From Candidatus Cloacimonadota bacterium (GTDB taxonomy: Bacteria; UBA4055), in the NCBI GenBank assembly GCA_002742935.1, contig PDON01000074.1, positions 1 to 45,798 of the forward strand: a stretch of 45,798 bases of DNA. The letters are read 5' to 3'. Below, piece after piece: positions 16,712 through 25,083 of the stretch. Within the stretch, counting starts at the first letter, position 1; every line of letters begins with the position of its first letter. Below the pieces are notes generated by a model. It was not told the origin of the DNA and made no database searches. It worked only from the letters and a program-made list of their open reading frames with translations. The position numbers and the translations under genes were made by a program.

Positions 16712-17647
16712 TCAGCAACCACTTATTAAAGAATAAAACTGGGAAAAAGTATCAATATTTTGTTCGCTATTATTGAAAATAAGATTTTCACACAATTTTC
16801 TCTCTTCGTAACTAATAGATGAATACTCTATAAGATTTTCACTATCAATAATTGCCATATCCAAACCTCTCTCAACAGCATGATGAAAAAATATGGAATT
16901 TAAAATCTTTCTGACAAAGTAAGGCAGACCAAAAGAACAATTGGAAACACCAAGAACAGTTCTAGCATCAGAGCACTCATCTTTTATTAAGGGGATAGAA
17001 TCTATACTGTTCTTAGCAGACATATAATAATCTTTAGCACCTGAACATATAGGTAAAACCAAACAATCAAAAATTATTTTTGATGGTAAAACTCCAAACT
17101 CTTCTACTAAAATTTTATAACTTTTTTTTGCAACAGATATTTTATCTTCGAGAGAAACAGCAATTCCATTTTGATCGATTAGGAGAACAACTATCATAGA
17201 TTCATATTTTTCAGCAACCTTAACAACTTCTCCGAATCTCCTAATATTTCCCAAATTTACAGAGTTAACAATAGTTCCACACCTCAAATATTTAAGAGCC
17301 CTCTCTATAGTATTTGCACCTGAAACAGAATCTACCATTACAGGAACTTTAACAGATTTTATTAACTCAGGATAAAAGAGATCAATATTACTATTCTCAT
17401 CTGTTTCACTATCCGTTAAGTTAACATCCAATATTTTTGCCCCGTTTCTAACTTGAGACTTCGCAATTTTTACAGCTCCTGAGATATCTCTTTCTCTAAT
17501 AAATTTTTTGAAAAGTTTAGAACCTGAAACATTGGTTCTTTCTCCAATTATTAGAGGGGTTTCTCTTTCAATAAATCCCAAAAGATTACACTCCGAACAA
17601 GAGGATTCTGATGAGTAATAAATATTTTGATTATTGTTTATATCCAT
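16712..17647 (-). CDS. stand-alone MetH-type pterin-binding (methyltetrahydrofolate) domain protein
   Basis: 311 residues consisting almost wholly of one pterin-binding TIM barrel. It matches the folate-binding module of cobalamin-dependent methionine synthase: P-L-I-I-G-E-R-T-N-V-S-G-S (31-43), N-G-A-K-I-L-D-V-N, V-P-V-M-V-D-S, I-V-N-S-V-N-L, I-I-F-D, V-L-G-V-S-N-C-S-F-G-L-P and H-H-A-V-E-R-G-L-D-M-A-I-I. The homocysteine-binding domain that precedes this module in MetH and the B12-binding and reactivation domains that follow are absent; the protein starts just before the barrel and ends just after it. It also has a C17-S-E-C20 pair before the barrel. It could be a separate subunit of a split methionine synthase, a methyltransferase feeding a corrinoid protein, or a MetH remnant; the reading frame is intact. 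It begins 6 bases after the upstream glycosylase gene, so the two are probably co-transcribed. Confidence 0.85.
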   Translation of the reverse strand: MDINNNQNIYYSSESSCSECNLLGFIERETPLIIGERTNVSGSKLFKKFIRERDISGAVKIAKSQVRNGAKILDVNLTDSETDENSNIDLFYPELIKSVKVPVMVDSVSGANTIERALKYLRCGTIVNSVNLGNIRRFGEVVKVAEKYESMIVVLLIDQNGIAVSLEDKISVAKKSYKILVEEFGVLPSKIIFDCLVLPICSGAKDYYMSAKNSIDSIPLIKDECSDARTVLGVSNCSFGLPYFVRKILNSIFFHHAVERGLDMAIIDSENLIEYSSISYEERKLCENLIFNNSEQNIDTFSQFYSLISGC

Positions 17648-17653
17648 ACCAAT

Positions 17654-18316
17654 CTAAACTATTTTTTTACATACACCTCCAATAGGACAAATCTCACAAA
17701 GAGGCTTTTTCCTACAAAAGTTTTTTGCATGCTCAACAATCAAACCATGATAGTAGTCGTAAATATTGAGATCCTTTGGAATGCAGACCTCAACCATAGT
17801 TTTGAAATCATCATACTTTTTAGGAACATCAACTCCAAAGCGAGACATTATTCTTCGAGTATAGCTATCTATTACAAATGATGGTTTGCCAAAAGCATAA
17901 ACCAAAATAGAATCAGCAGTTTCAGGTCCAACACCAGAGATGGAGAGAAGCTCATTACGAAGATTTAAAGTATCAACTCTCTTAACCTTTTCTACCTCAA
18001 ACTCATACAGACCAAACCATAGAGAGATCGACTTTAATCTTTTTGATTTCTGGTTGTAAAAACCACTGGGTCTTATGATTTCAGAAAGATAGTTTTCCTC
18101 AACCTTTAAAATTGATTTAGGGGTTAATAACTTCTCTTTTTTTAGGTTAATTATAGCTTTTTCAACATTACTCCAATTAGTATTTTGGGTTAAAATAGCT
18201 CCAACCATAACCTCAAACTCACTATCCGCAGGCCACCAAGATTTACCTCCACATTTAAAATCTTCGTAAAAGTTGGAAAGATTCTCAAAAAGGGTATTTA
18301 TTAAAACCTTACTCAT
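17654..18316 (-). CDS. endonuclease III-related DNA glycosylase (COG2231 type, MagIII-like)
   Basis: 220 residues of the HhH-GPD superfamily, which removes damaged bases in base-excision repair. The helix-hairpin-helix reads I-S-G-V-G-P-E-T-A-D-S, the catalytic Asp is in F-V-I-D-S-Y-T-R-R, and the C-terminus has a four-Cys [4Fe-4S] motif (C-x5-C-x2-C-x5-C, in N-F-C-R-K-K-P-L-C-E-I-C-P-I-G-G-V-C). The Lys that makes Nth a lyase (in G-V-G-R-K-T-A) is Glu here, as in COG2231 proteins and Helicobacter MagIII, so a monofunctional glycosylase, perhaps for 3-methyladenine, is more likely than endonuclease III proper. ATG at 18316 with AAGGA upstream. First gene of a two-gene unit with the pterin protein. 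Confidence 0.88.
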   Translation of the reverse strand: MSKVLINTLFENLSNFYEDFKCGGKSWWPADSEFEVMVGAILTQNTNWSNVEKAIINLKKEKLLTPKSILKVEENYLSEIIRPSGFYNQKSKRLKSISLWFGLYEFEVEKVKRVDTLNLRNELLSISGVGPETADSILVYAFGKPSFVIDSYTRRIMSRFGVDVPKKYDDFKTMVEVCIPKDLNIYDYYHGLIVEHAKNFCRKKPLCEICPIGGVCKKIV

Positions 18317-18335
18317 TATTGAATCCTTAACTTGG

Positions 18336-18353
18336 GCTCTCTTTTAAGAGAGC
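18336..18353. promoter_or_regulatory. perfect palindrome upstream of the glycosylase
   Basis: Inverted repeat of 8-bp arms (GCTCTCTT with AAGAGAGC, two-base centre) 20 bases upstream of the glycosylase start, in the divergent region with pdxA. It could be a dimeric repressor operator or a 5'-leader hairpin; nothing decides. Confidence 0.35.
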
Positions 18354-18531
18354 ATAAACACTAGCCTGTTACGGCAAGATCAATTTGATAAACAAAACTT
18401 ACAATGGGTAAGCAACAGAAACCATTTTTAACAAATATAACAAAATTGCCAATTTAAACATCTAAAAAATCTTTTTTAATGGACCAAAATATTATTATTT
18501 TGTATGTGTAACCAACAAAATGGAGATTTAT

Positions 18532-19524
18532 ATGAAAAAGATATTTATAACATTAGGAGATTATAACGGAATAGGAGTAGAGATTGTAATAAAAAGCTTA
18601 CTAAAGCTCCCCTCCATAGAAAACCAATATATTATTTTAGGTTCTGACAAGATTTATAACTTTTATAAAAAAATTTTAGGGATTAAAAACTTTAAATTTA
18701 AAACAATAGAGAGTATTGACACCATTAAAGATTCCGGCATCTATATTTATAATATTGAAAATATCAATATAGATATCAAACCAGGAGAGTTAACAAAAGA
18801 TGCCGGAGAAGCAGCAGGAAAATCTATAGTTTTAGCTACCAAATACGCAAAAAAATATAATGGCTCCATTGTTACTCCACCAATAAACAAAGAAAGCCTT
18901 CATATGGGAGGATTCTACTACCCGGGGCATACAGAATTTATATCCAATCTATTGGGTAATGAAAAATATCTCATGATTCTTGACGGGGAAATTATCAGAG
19001 TCGCCTTAGTTACAACACATCTGCCTTTAAAAGATGTTAGCAAAAATCTCTCGGAAGATATAATATACTCAAAAGGTTTAATACTCTACAATTCACTTGT
19101 TAAAGATTACGGAATAAAAAACCCAACAATAGGTATATGTAGCTTAAATCCTCACGCTTCTGACGGAGGGTTATTTGGAGATGAGGAGAAGAAAATAATT
19201 GAGCCTGCTGCAAGAAAATTAAGAACCAGTACAAATTGTAATATTTTAGGACCTTTACCATCGGATACTATGTTTACAAAATCATTTGTAGAAAAGGTTG
19301 ATGCCTATCTTGTAATGTATCATGATCAAGGTCTAATTCCGTTGAAACTTTTAACCTTTGGAAAAGGAATAAACTTTACGGCAGGACTTTCTATTGTAAG
19401 AACATCTCCTGACCATGGTACAGCTTTTAATATAGCAGGAAAGGGTATAGCTGATTACCACTCAATGTACAATGCCTTAATCTCCGCAGATCTTTTTATG
19501 GAGAGCAGAAGGGTTTTAAAGTAA
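18532..19524 (+). CDS. pdxA: 4-hydroxythreonine-4-phosphate dehydrogenase
   Basis: 330 residues, family length. PdxA oxidises 4-phosphohydroxythreonine, and the product condenses with deoxyxylulose phosphate (PdxJ) to make pyridoxine phosphate. Family motifs are T-L-G-D-Y-N-G-I-G-V-E, T-P-P-I-N-K-E, Y-P-G-H-T-E-F-I, V-A-L-V-T-T-H-L-P-L, N-P-H-A-S-D-G-G-L-F-G, G-P-L-P-S-D-T-M-F, the metal-binding M-Y-H-D-Q-G-L-I-P-L-K and R-T-S-P-D-H-G-T-A-F. I use the ATG at 18532 because GGAG lies six bases upstream; the earlier in-frame ATG at 18520 overlaps that site. The gene stands alone, divergent from the glycosylase. serC, another enzyme of this pathway, is at 38.7 kb. Confidence 0.96.
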   Translation: MKKIFITLGDYNGIGVEIVIKSLLKLPSIENQYIILGSDKIYNFYKKILGIKNFKFKTIESIDTIKDSGIYIYNIENINIDIKPGELTKDAGEAAGKSIVLATKYAKKYNGSIVTPPINKESLHMGGFYYPGHTEFISNLLGNEKYLMILDGEIIRVALVTTHLPLKDVSKNLSEDIIYSKGLILYNSLVKDYGIKNPTIGICSLNPHASDGGLFGDEEKKIIEPAARKLRTSTNCNILGPLPSDTMFTKSFVEKVDAYLVMYHDQGLIPLKLLTFGKGINFTAGLSIVRTSPDHGTAFNIAGKGIADYHSMYNALISADLFMESRRVLK

Positions 19525-19649
19525 AAAAATCTTAAAACTTTTCACTAGGCTGGTAGATAAAGCTATATATAGGATTCTATTTATTATGCTAAATATTAGA
19601 TAAATAGCTATATCAAACCCAGATTAGCATACTTAAAATCTACTTACCC

Positions 19650-20924
19650 CTAAAGCTTATAAGGAAGAGAATTGAAGTAGCTGTCAACATCTTTTTTTAC
19701 CTTTCTGCTAACTCTTTTTTCATAGTTATAAAAAACTGTAACCATTTTATCATAAACGGTAACTAAGGTGTAAAAGTATCTGTTTTTATCTCTATGAGTA
19801 ATAAATTTATAAGAGTATCTTGTTAGATTGTTATCCAGATTAAACTTTATCATATCCATTATTTCTTTAAATCTAATATCCTCTCTCAAATCAAAAAACA
19901 AACTTTTTTCACTACTATTTATATCAAAGTATTTTCTACCGTTATCATTTGACACTTCAATACCAACAGTACCGTTTGACAATATATCCAATAAAAAGAG
20001 AGATAAATTCTCTTTAATTTTTGATCCTGATTTATAGACACCCTCAAAGTTTTTTATATACTCAACAAAAGAGATTTCAATATCGGAGCTTAAAATATTT
20101 TTTAAACTTTTATTGGTAACTTCATCACCTTTAAAGGAGTTATTTAAAAGTTCTCTATACTCCTTCAATCTCTTTTTGTAATCTTCTAAACCAATGTTTG
20201 AACTTAAACCTCTTCTTCTACGATTGTTTCCCATTTTTATCTGATCATATATACCTCTTAACATGGAGGAATCATAGTTTTTAAGATTCTCAAACCACTC
20301 CTCATCTTCTCTAAAAGAGTTAACTCCGACATATGTTCTGTAAACAGGATAAATTGTAAATATATCATCAAAAGAGGTAAGTTTAGATGAAAAGTAAGCA
20401 TCCCCTTCATAGCTTCTTCCCCATATCCACTCCAAAGAGGTTTTTACACTACTATTTGTTACCGTTTCAAGAAGTATTTTTTTCAAAAAATCACTGTCTC
20501 TATACTCAATTTTTTCATTTAGATCATAAAACCTATCCTCAATCAGATTTATTGTTCCACTATTTTTATTTAGCTTATTCTTTGTTACTCTGAGTATAGA
20601 TCCTGAGGATATAATCCCCTCTAGAGAGTCCAAAAGAGCATCAACAGGCATTCTCTTCTCAACTAAATTTTCATAATCTTTGCCGTAATAATCCTTTGAG
20701 TAGAAGAAGTTTATTTTATAATCAGTAAAAAGTTTTTTCTCAATATTAAGCTGTTCCATAAGGTTTGACAACTTATCTCTTGCAAAATCTGACTTTAATC
20801 TCCAAAACATATACTCAAAGGTAATTGAGTCTTCCTTAAGCTTACTCTTTTCAGCAGAAAAATCTTCATAAGAAGCATAGCTTCCCATTATTGTAAATAG
20901 AACAAAAAAAATATACTTATTCAT
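19650..20924 (-). CDS. exported protein of unknown function in the MacB-permease cluster
   Basis: 424 residues. An N-terminal signal peptide is evident (M-N-K-Y-I-F-F-V-L-F-T-I-M-G-S-Y-A), followed by a highly charged, Lys/Asp/Tyr-rich soluble protein with no motif I recognise. It has several predicted helices (Y-K-K-R-L-K-E-Y-R-E-L-L-N-N near the middle) and no further membrane segment, so it should be periplasmic or attached to the outer membrane. Its ATG overlaps the stop of the upstream permease gene by 8 bases (ATGAATAA), a translational-coupling arrangement that suggests a joint function, for example as a periplasmic partner of the permease. No lipobox is visible. No function can be given. 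Confidence 0.75.
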   Translation of the reverse strand: MNKYIFFVLFTIMGSYASYEDFSAEKSKLKEDSITFEYMFWRLKSDFARDKLSNLMEQLNIEKKLFTDYKINFFYSKDYYGKDYENLVEKRMPVDALLDSLEGIISSGSILRVTKNKLNKNSGTINLIEDRFYDLNEKIEYRDSDFLKKILLETVTNSSVKTSLEWIWGRSYEGDAYFSSKLTSFDDIFTIYPVYRTYVGVNSFREDEEWFENLKNYDSSMLRGIYDQIKMGNNRRRRGLSSNIGLEDYKKRLKEYRELLNNSFKGDEVTNKSLKNILSSDIEISFVEYIKNFEGVYKSGSKIKENLSLFLLDILSNGTVGIEVSNDNGRKYFDINSSEKSLFFDLREDIRFKEIMDMIKFNLDNNLTRYSYKFITHRDKNRYFYTLVTVYDKMVTVFYNYEKRVSRKVKKDVDSYFNSLPYKL

Positions 20925-22149
20925 ATCTTAACGCTTCAATTGGGTTCATTTGTGCTGCCTTTCTTGCCGGGAAAATACCAAATATCATACCGACCCCTAC
21001 AGATACTAAAAATGCTAATAATATTGAAGAGAGGGTAATTGAGGTTTCCCACTCCGCATATTTTGATATAAGAAATGTCATAACAAATCCTAGGAATATT
21101 CCTATAATTCCGCCAAAAATTGAGATAACAGAAGATTCTATTACAAATTGGTGGATAATATTTGATCTAGTAGCACCAATGGCTCTTCTAAGACCAATCT
21201 CTTTTCTTCTTTCAAGACCATTTGCAAGCATTATATTCATAATACCTATCCCCCCTACAATAAGAGATATAGATGCTATTGCACCCATTACAATATTAAA
21301 TATATTTTGAGTTTTTTGGCTCTGTTCAAGTAGTTTTTTAGGAACAATAAGCTTATAATCTTTAACACCATTATGCAACTTATCTAGCTTATTATTAAGT
21401 ATCTTTGTAAATGGAGTTACATAACTTTCAGATCCTGAATTAAATATAATTTTGTCAAGATTGACTATACTATAATTTTTCATTCTTTTATGATATGTTC
21501 CTATTGGGATAAAAACAGTGTTTTCATTATTGCTTATTTCAACACCTTTAACCTTCCCCTTCTTAACAAGCTTTTTAAGTTTAATAACTCCAATAACAGT
21601 ATACCAATCTTTACCCAATTTTATCCTTTTCCCCAATGGAGATACCCCCGTAAAATACTGTTTGGAAAGCTTACTGTTTATAAGGACTGTCTTACTGCTG
21701 TTACTATTATCACTTTCACTAAAAAATCTTCCGGATTCCAAACTAATTCTATTAATATTAAAGTATTCGGGAGATACCCCTTTGAGGGTAAGATTGGTTA
21801 CTTTCCTGTTTATTATGGAGTTAACCTGATCATTAATTACACCGGTTATCATATATTTTGGAAAATTCTGCTTTAAAAAGTTAAGATCTCTCAAACTTAA
21901 ACCTACAGAGTTTAGATTACTATCCTCAATGCTTGGAGTTGGAATATTTTCAACAATTATATTCTCTAATCCAAGCTGTTTTATACTACTCATTATCTCC
22001 TCTTTGGCTCCCTCTCCAATAGATGTCATTGCTATAACAGCTCCAACACCAAAAATTATTCCCAAAGTGGTTAAAAAAGATCTTAAAAGATTTGATTTTA
22101 AAGAATCTATTGCAATTGATATGTTGGTTTTTATAACTGCTAACTTCAT
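20917..22149 (-). CDS. MacB/FtsX-like ABC transporter permease
   Basis: 410 residues with the MacB permease layout: one transmembrane helix near residues 24-45 (S-F-L-T-T-L-G-I-I-F-G-V-G-A-V-I-A-M), the S-I-G-E-G-A-K motif just after it, a periplasmic MacB_PCD domain of about 200 residues, and three C-terminal helices with E-R-R-K-E-I-G-L-R-R-A-I-G-A-T in the coupling loop and a final P-A-R-K-A-A-Q-M-N-P-I-E-A-L-R-Y-E. These transporters act as mechanotransmission pumps for peptides, lipoproteins or toxins with a separate ATPase and usually a periplasmic adaptor. Neither the ATPase nor the adaptor is adjacent. The downstream exported protein is translationally coupled to it. Confidence 0.92.
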   Translation of the reverse strand: MKLAVIKTNISIAIDSLKSNLLRSFLTTLGIIFGVGAVIAMTSIGEGAKEEIMSSIKQLGLENIIVENIPTPSIEDSNLNSVGLSLRDLNFLKQNFPKYMITGVINDQVNSIINRKVTNLTLKGVSPEYFNINRISLESGRFFSESDNSNSSKTVLINSKLSKQYFTGVSPLGKRIKLGKDWYTVIGVIKLKKLVKKGKVKGVEISNNENTVFIPIGTYHKRMKNYSIVNLDKIIFNSGSESYVTPFTKILNNKLDKLHNGVKDYKLIVPKKLLEQSQKTQNIFNIVMGAIASISLIVGGIGIMNIMLANGLERRKEIGLRRAIGATRSNIIHQFVIESSVISIFGGIIGIFLGFVMTFLISKYAEWETSITLSSILLAFLVSVGVGMIFGIFPARKAAQMNPIEALRYE

Positions 22150-22267
22150 CTAACCCTTATCTCTTCAATAACACTAAGTCGACTTCCCCTTGATTATAAA
22201 ACAAAATTATGCAAAATTGAATAAAAAAATACCAACTTTAAATATTAAAGAGCATAAACTAATAGTT

Positions 22268-23104
22268 TTATAGTGGTATAAAATCTAAACTACTATCTAC
22301 AAAGTTATATATATAAATACCCCCGTTATCAAGAAAAGAAACGGTAATATCATAGTTTTCATCCAAACTCTTAAAGGTATCTAATTTATAGATGCTCTTT
22401 TTGAAGTTGAGAAACTTAAGAAGATATATTTTTTGATCAATATTGATAAGAGCATAAAAACTATTTTTATAATTACCCAATCCCCTAAAATTGACTCTAT
22501 CCAAACTTTCCCTAAATATAGAATCTCTAAATTCAATTGTTATATACTCTTTTCTTTCAAGGTCATAAACCTTATACATACGATTCTTTGAATTAAAAAG
22601 TTTTTGTGCAAGATCTATATCCTCGTGATCTTTATTGAGAGGAAACAAAACCTTCCCTCTCTCAAAAACCTTATGATCAAAAACTTCTCTAATCTCTTTA
22701 TCAAAAGATCTTATTGTAAAACTATTACTATTTTTCACCATTGAAATAGGCTTGTAAACCTCTAAAGTATCCAGAATTTTTCCATTTTTATTGACCGAGA
22801 TTATTTGGTTATATATGTTTGCAAAATAAAACAGAGTATCTTCAATAACAAAATCTTGAAGAAATGATCTGCCCTTAATTTGAGGCTTCACAACAATTGA
22901 TGCCTTCCCTCCATTATACTTGAACAAAGCACCTTGGGCTCCATCCAAAATATAGACACTATCGCTTATTTTTTTAACAGATGTGGGGTTTAATCTATTG
23001 TCAATATCAAAAAGCTTTTTTATCTCTAAAGCATCCTTTTTTAAGCAAGAACTTAAAAGAATACAGAAGATTATTACAAATCCACTTTTAATCAATATCA
23101 ACAC
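22268..23104 (-). CDS. lipoprotein with beta-propeller-like repeats
   Basis: 278 residues. The N-terminus (G-F-V-I-I-F-C-I-L-L-S-S-C) is a lipoprotein signal peptide with lipobox L-S-S-C. The rest is rich in short beta strands with recurring patterns such as Y-I-L-D-G-A-Q-G-A-L-F-K-Y-N and I-I-S-V-N-K-N-G-K-I-L-D-T-L, which resemble blades of a six-bladed propeller of the type common in Bacteroidetes lipoproteins; this is inference from pattern only. The start is uncertain: GTG at 23104 overlaps the activator gene upstream by 17 bases, while TTG codons at 23101 and 23095 are better spaced from AGGGG. The overlap indicates co-transcription with the sigma-54 activator. Confidence 0.75.
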   Translation of the reverse strand: MLILIKSGFVIIFCILLSSCLKKDALEIKKLFDIDNRLNPTSVKKISDSVYILDGAQGALFKYNGGKASIVVKPQIKGRSFLQDFVIEDTLFYFANIYNQIISVNKNGKILDTLEVYKPISMVKNSNSFTIRSFDKEIREVFDHKVFERGKVLFPLNKDHEDIDLAQKLFNSKNRMYKVYDLERKEYITIEFRDSIFRESLDRVNFRGLGNYKNSFYALINIDQKIYLLKFLNFKKSIYKLDTFKSLDENYDITVSFLDNGGIYIYNFVDSSLDFIPL

Positions 23105-24503
23105 CCCTGCTTCTGTAGTCGTTAAGCTTATTTCTCAATGTTCTTATACTAATTTCAAGAGCCTCTGCAGTTTTTGTTCTATTACCTTCATAAAATTTAA
23201 GAGTTTTTAAAATCTCATCTTTCTCCAGCTCCGAAAGAGGCTGAGGTTTGTAATCGATATCAACAATGGAAGGAGTTTCACTACATTTTGCTAAGCAACA
23301 ATCTCTTGTTATATGATCTCCATTTAAACCAAATAAGGAGCAAGGCTCTATAACACCTCCTCTGGATAAAACCACGGCTCTTTCTATGGTATTTTCAAGC
23401 TCCCTCACATTTCCCGGCCAATCATGTCTCAAGAGTTCATTCATTGATTCTCCCGATATTGAATCAACCTTCCTATTGTGGACATTTTTATATTTATCAA
23501 CAAAATATTTTGCAAGCTGAGGGATATCACCCTTTCTTTCTCTAAGAGAAGGTATTACTAAAGAAACAACATTCAATCTATAAAAAAGATCCTCTCTAAA
23601 CTGTCCTTCTTCTATCGCTTTATGGATATCTCTGTTTGTAGTAGCCACAACTCTAACATCAAGTTTTACAGTCTTTGAATCTCCAATTTTTTCAAACTCC
23701 CTCTCCTGTAAAACCCTCAAAAGCTTAGCCTGAAGCAGAGGATTCATCTCACTAATCTCATCTAAAAGAAGGGTTCCTCCATTAGCAAGCTCAAACTTTC
23801 CTTGAGTTGATTTTACTGCTCCGGTAAATGCTCCTTTTTCATGTCCAAAAAGCTCACTTTCAATCAAACCATCAGGAAGTGCAGCACAATTAACCTTTAT
23901 AAAAGGCTTAGACCTTCTAGGGCTTTGATTGTGGAGAGCTCTTGCAACAAGTTCCTTACCGGTTCCACTCTCTCCTTGAATAAAAACAGTTGCACTTGAA
24001 TCTGCCACTAACTTAATTGTGTCAAAGAGATTTACCATCTTTGAATCAGATCCCAGGAAATTATTTTCAACACACCTTTCAGCCTTTATGGAATCAAGCT
24101 CATCCTTCAATTTCTTGTTTTGAGACCTCATTCTCCTGAACTCTAAGAGCTTATCAACTCTCATTTCAATCTCATCTAAAAGTGTATTCTCTTTCTTTTC
24201 AACAAAATCAAAAGCTCCAAGCTTTGTAGCCTTTACAGCATCCTCAATAGTTCCATACGCTGTCAACATAATAACATCTGTATTGGTATACTTCTTTTTT
24301 ATTGTTTGTAAAAGATCCATTCCACTAAATTTTGGCATTCTCACATCTGTGATAACAATATCATAACTCTTTTTTGAAAGCATACTACTGGCTTCTTTAC
24401 CATTTTCCGCTCTATCAACGGGCATTTTCTTTCTTCTCAAAGCTGAATAAAGCATATCCCTCATCAGGGGTTCATCATCAACAACTAGAACATTTTTTGA
24501 CAT
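23088..24503 (-). CDS. NtrC-family sigma-54-dependent response regulator
   Basis: 471 residues with three domains. The receiver domain has the acidic pair D9-D10, phosphoacceptor D53 (V-I-T-D-V-R-M-P), T81 and K103. The AAA+ domain has Walker A G-E-S-G-T-G-K-E, the sigma-54 contact loop G-A-F-T-G-A, Walker B G-G-T-L-L-L-D-E-I, and R-L-N-V-V-S-L-V-I-P-S-L-R-E-R. The C-terminal Fis-type helix-turn-helix reads N-R-T-K-T-A-E-A-L-E-I-S-I-R-T-L-R-N-K-L. Between AAA+ and DNA-binding domains lies a Cys-rich linker (one C in E-P-C-S-L-F, then C-C-x3-C). GGAGAG precedes the ATG at 24503. No sensor kinase is nearby, so its signal is unknown. It is the first gene of a minus-strand cluster with envelope genes that may be its targets. 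Confidence 0.95.
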   Translation of the reverse strand: MSKNVLVVDDEPLMRDMLYSALRRKKMPVDRAENGKEASSMLSKKSYDIVITDVRMPKFSGMDLLQTIKKKYTNTDVIMLTAYGTIEDAVKATKLGAFDFVEKKENTLLDEIEMRVDKLLEFRRMRSQNKKLKDELDSIKAERCVENNFLGSDSKMVNLFDTIKLVADSSATVFIQGESGTGKELVARALHNQSPRRSKPFIKVNCAALPDGLIESELFGHEKGAFTGAVKSTQGKFELANGGTLLLDEISEMNPLLQAKLLRVLQEREFEKIGDSKTVKLDVRVVATTNRDIHKAIEEGQFREDLFYRLNVVSLVIPSLRERKGDIPQLAKYFVDKYKNVHNRKVDSISGESMNELLRHDWPGNVRELENTIERAVVLSRGGVIEPCSLFGLNGDHITRDCCLAKCSETPSIVDIDYKPQPLSELEKDEILKTLKFYEGNRTKTAEALEISIRTLRNKLNDYRSRGVDID

Positions 24504-24831
24504 ACACTCTCCAACAATAATAAAACTTCATACCAAAAAGAGATCAAACTCATAGCGAGGAATCAATTCCTATCAAGCAAAAAAAATATCTACAAAACCT
24601 TCCCATTCACCCTTGGTCTATTTATATGTTTTCCATCAAATCCTATGTCCAAACCCTACAAATCGGCTTAGACCAAAAATAGAATTAAAAATCAAAAATT
24701 TAAGAGCTCCTTTCTGAAAAAACACAGAAAGATACACTTAAACATACTCTTTTGGGAAAAGAGTAGCCTTAGTTAATAATATAACAATTATTCTGAAATT
24801 TCAAAGAATAAGCTTTATAAAAAAAATTAAA
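24504..24831. promoter_or_regulatory. intergenic region with two tandem hairpins
   Basis: No gene found. Two hairpins lie at 24710-24731 (CTTTCTG/CAGAAAG, 8-nt loop) and 24745-24765 (TACTCTTTT/AAAAGAGTA, GGG loop). Further right-to-left, TTGGTCTA (24613-24620) and TAGACCAA (24669-24676) form 8-base inverted arms 48 bases apart. None ends in a clean U run. They lie after the DUF493 gene and before the activator, so they may terminate the one or regulate the other. No sigma-54 -24/-12 element was obvious. Confidence 0.4.
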
Positions 24832-25083
24832 CTATATTAAAAACTTTATTAAATTTATAGATTGCAAACCTTGGAAATAGCTATTTCTTTCCTCCTCATC
24901 TTTTACCATAATAGTAAGATTATAAGATGTATACTTACCCTTACTGCTCTTCTTTGAGAGAGTCAAAATATACTCTTTTCCACCAAGAAGATTTTCAACC
25001 TCTTTCATCATACCATCAGAATCTGTGGTAATAATTGTATATGACCATTCGCAAGGGTAATCTATTTTTGGTTTCTCTTTCAT
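24832..25083 (-). CDS. DUF493 (YbeD-like) protein
   Basis: 83 residues, close to the DUF493/YbeD family length of about 87. The I-D-Y-P-C-E-W-S-Y-T-I-I segment at the N-terminus matches the family's Y-P-C-x-F/W start, and K-G-K-Y-T-S-Y-N-L-T-I matches its central strand. The family has a small ferredoxin-like fold and is thought to be regulatory; its function is not established. The C-terminus (L-I-K-F-L-I) has the hydrophobic end typical of the family. GGGAG precedes the ATG at 25083. Monocistronic by position. Confidence 0.85.
   Translation of the reverse strand: MKEKPKIDYPCEWSYTIITTDSDGMMKEVENLLGGKEYILTLSKKSSKGKYTSYNLTIMVKDEEERNSYFQGLQSINLIKFLI

Noticed and set aside
19540..19620. Direct repeat AGATAAA(TA)GCTATAT downstream of pdxA
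   Set aside because: Two imperfect A/T-rich copies with no clear role; expected by chance at this composition.
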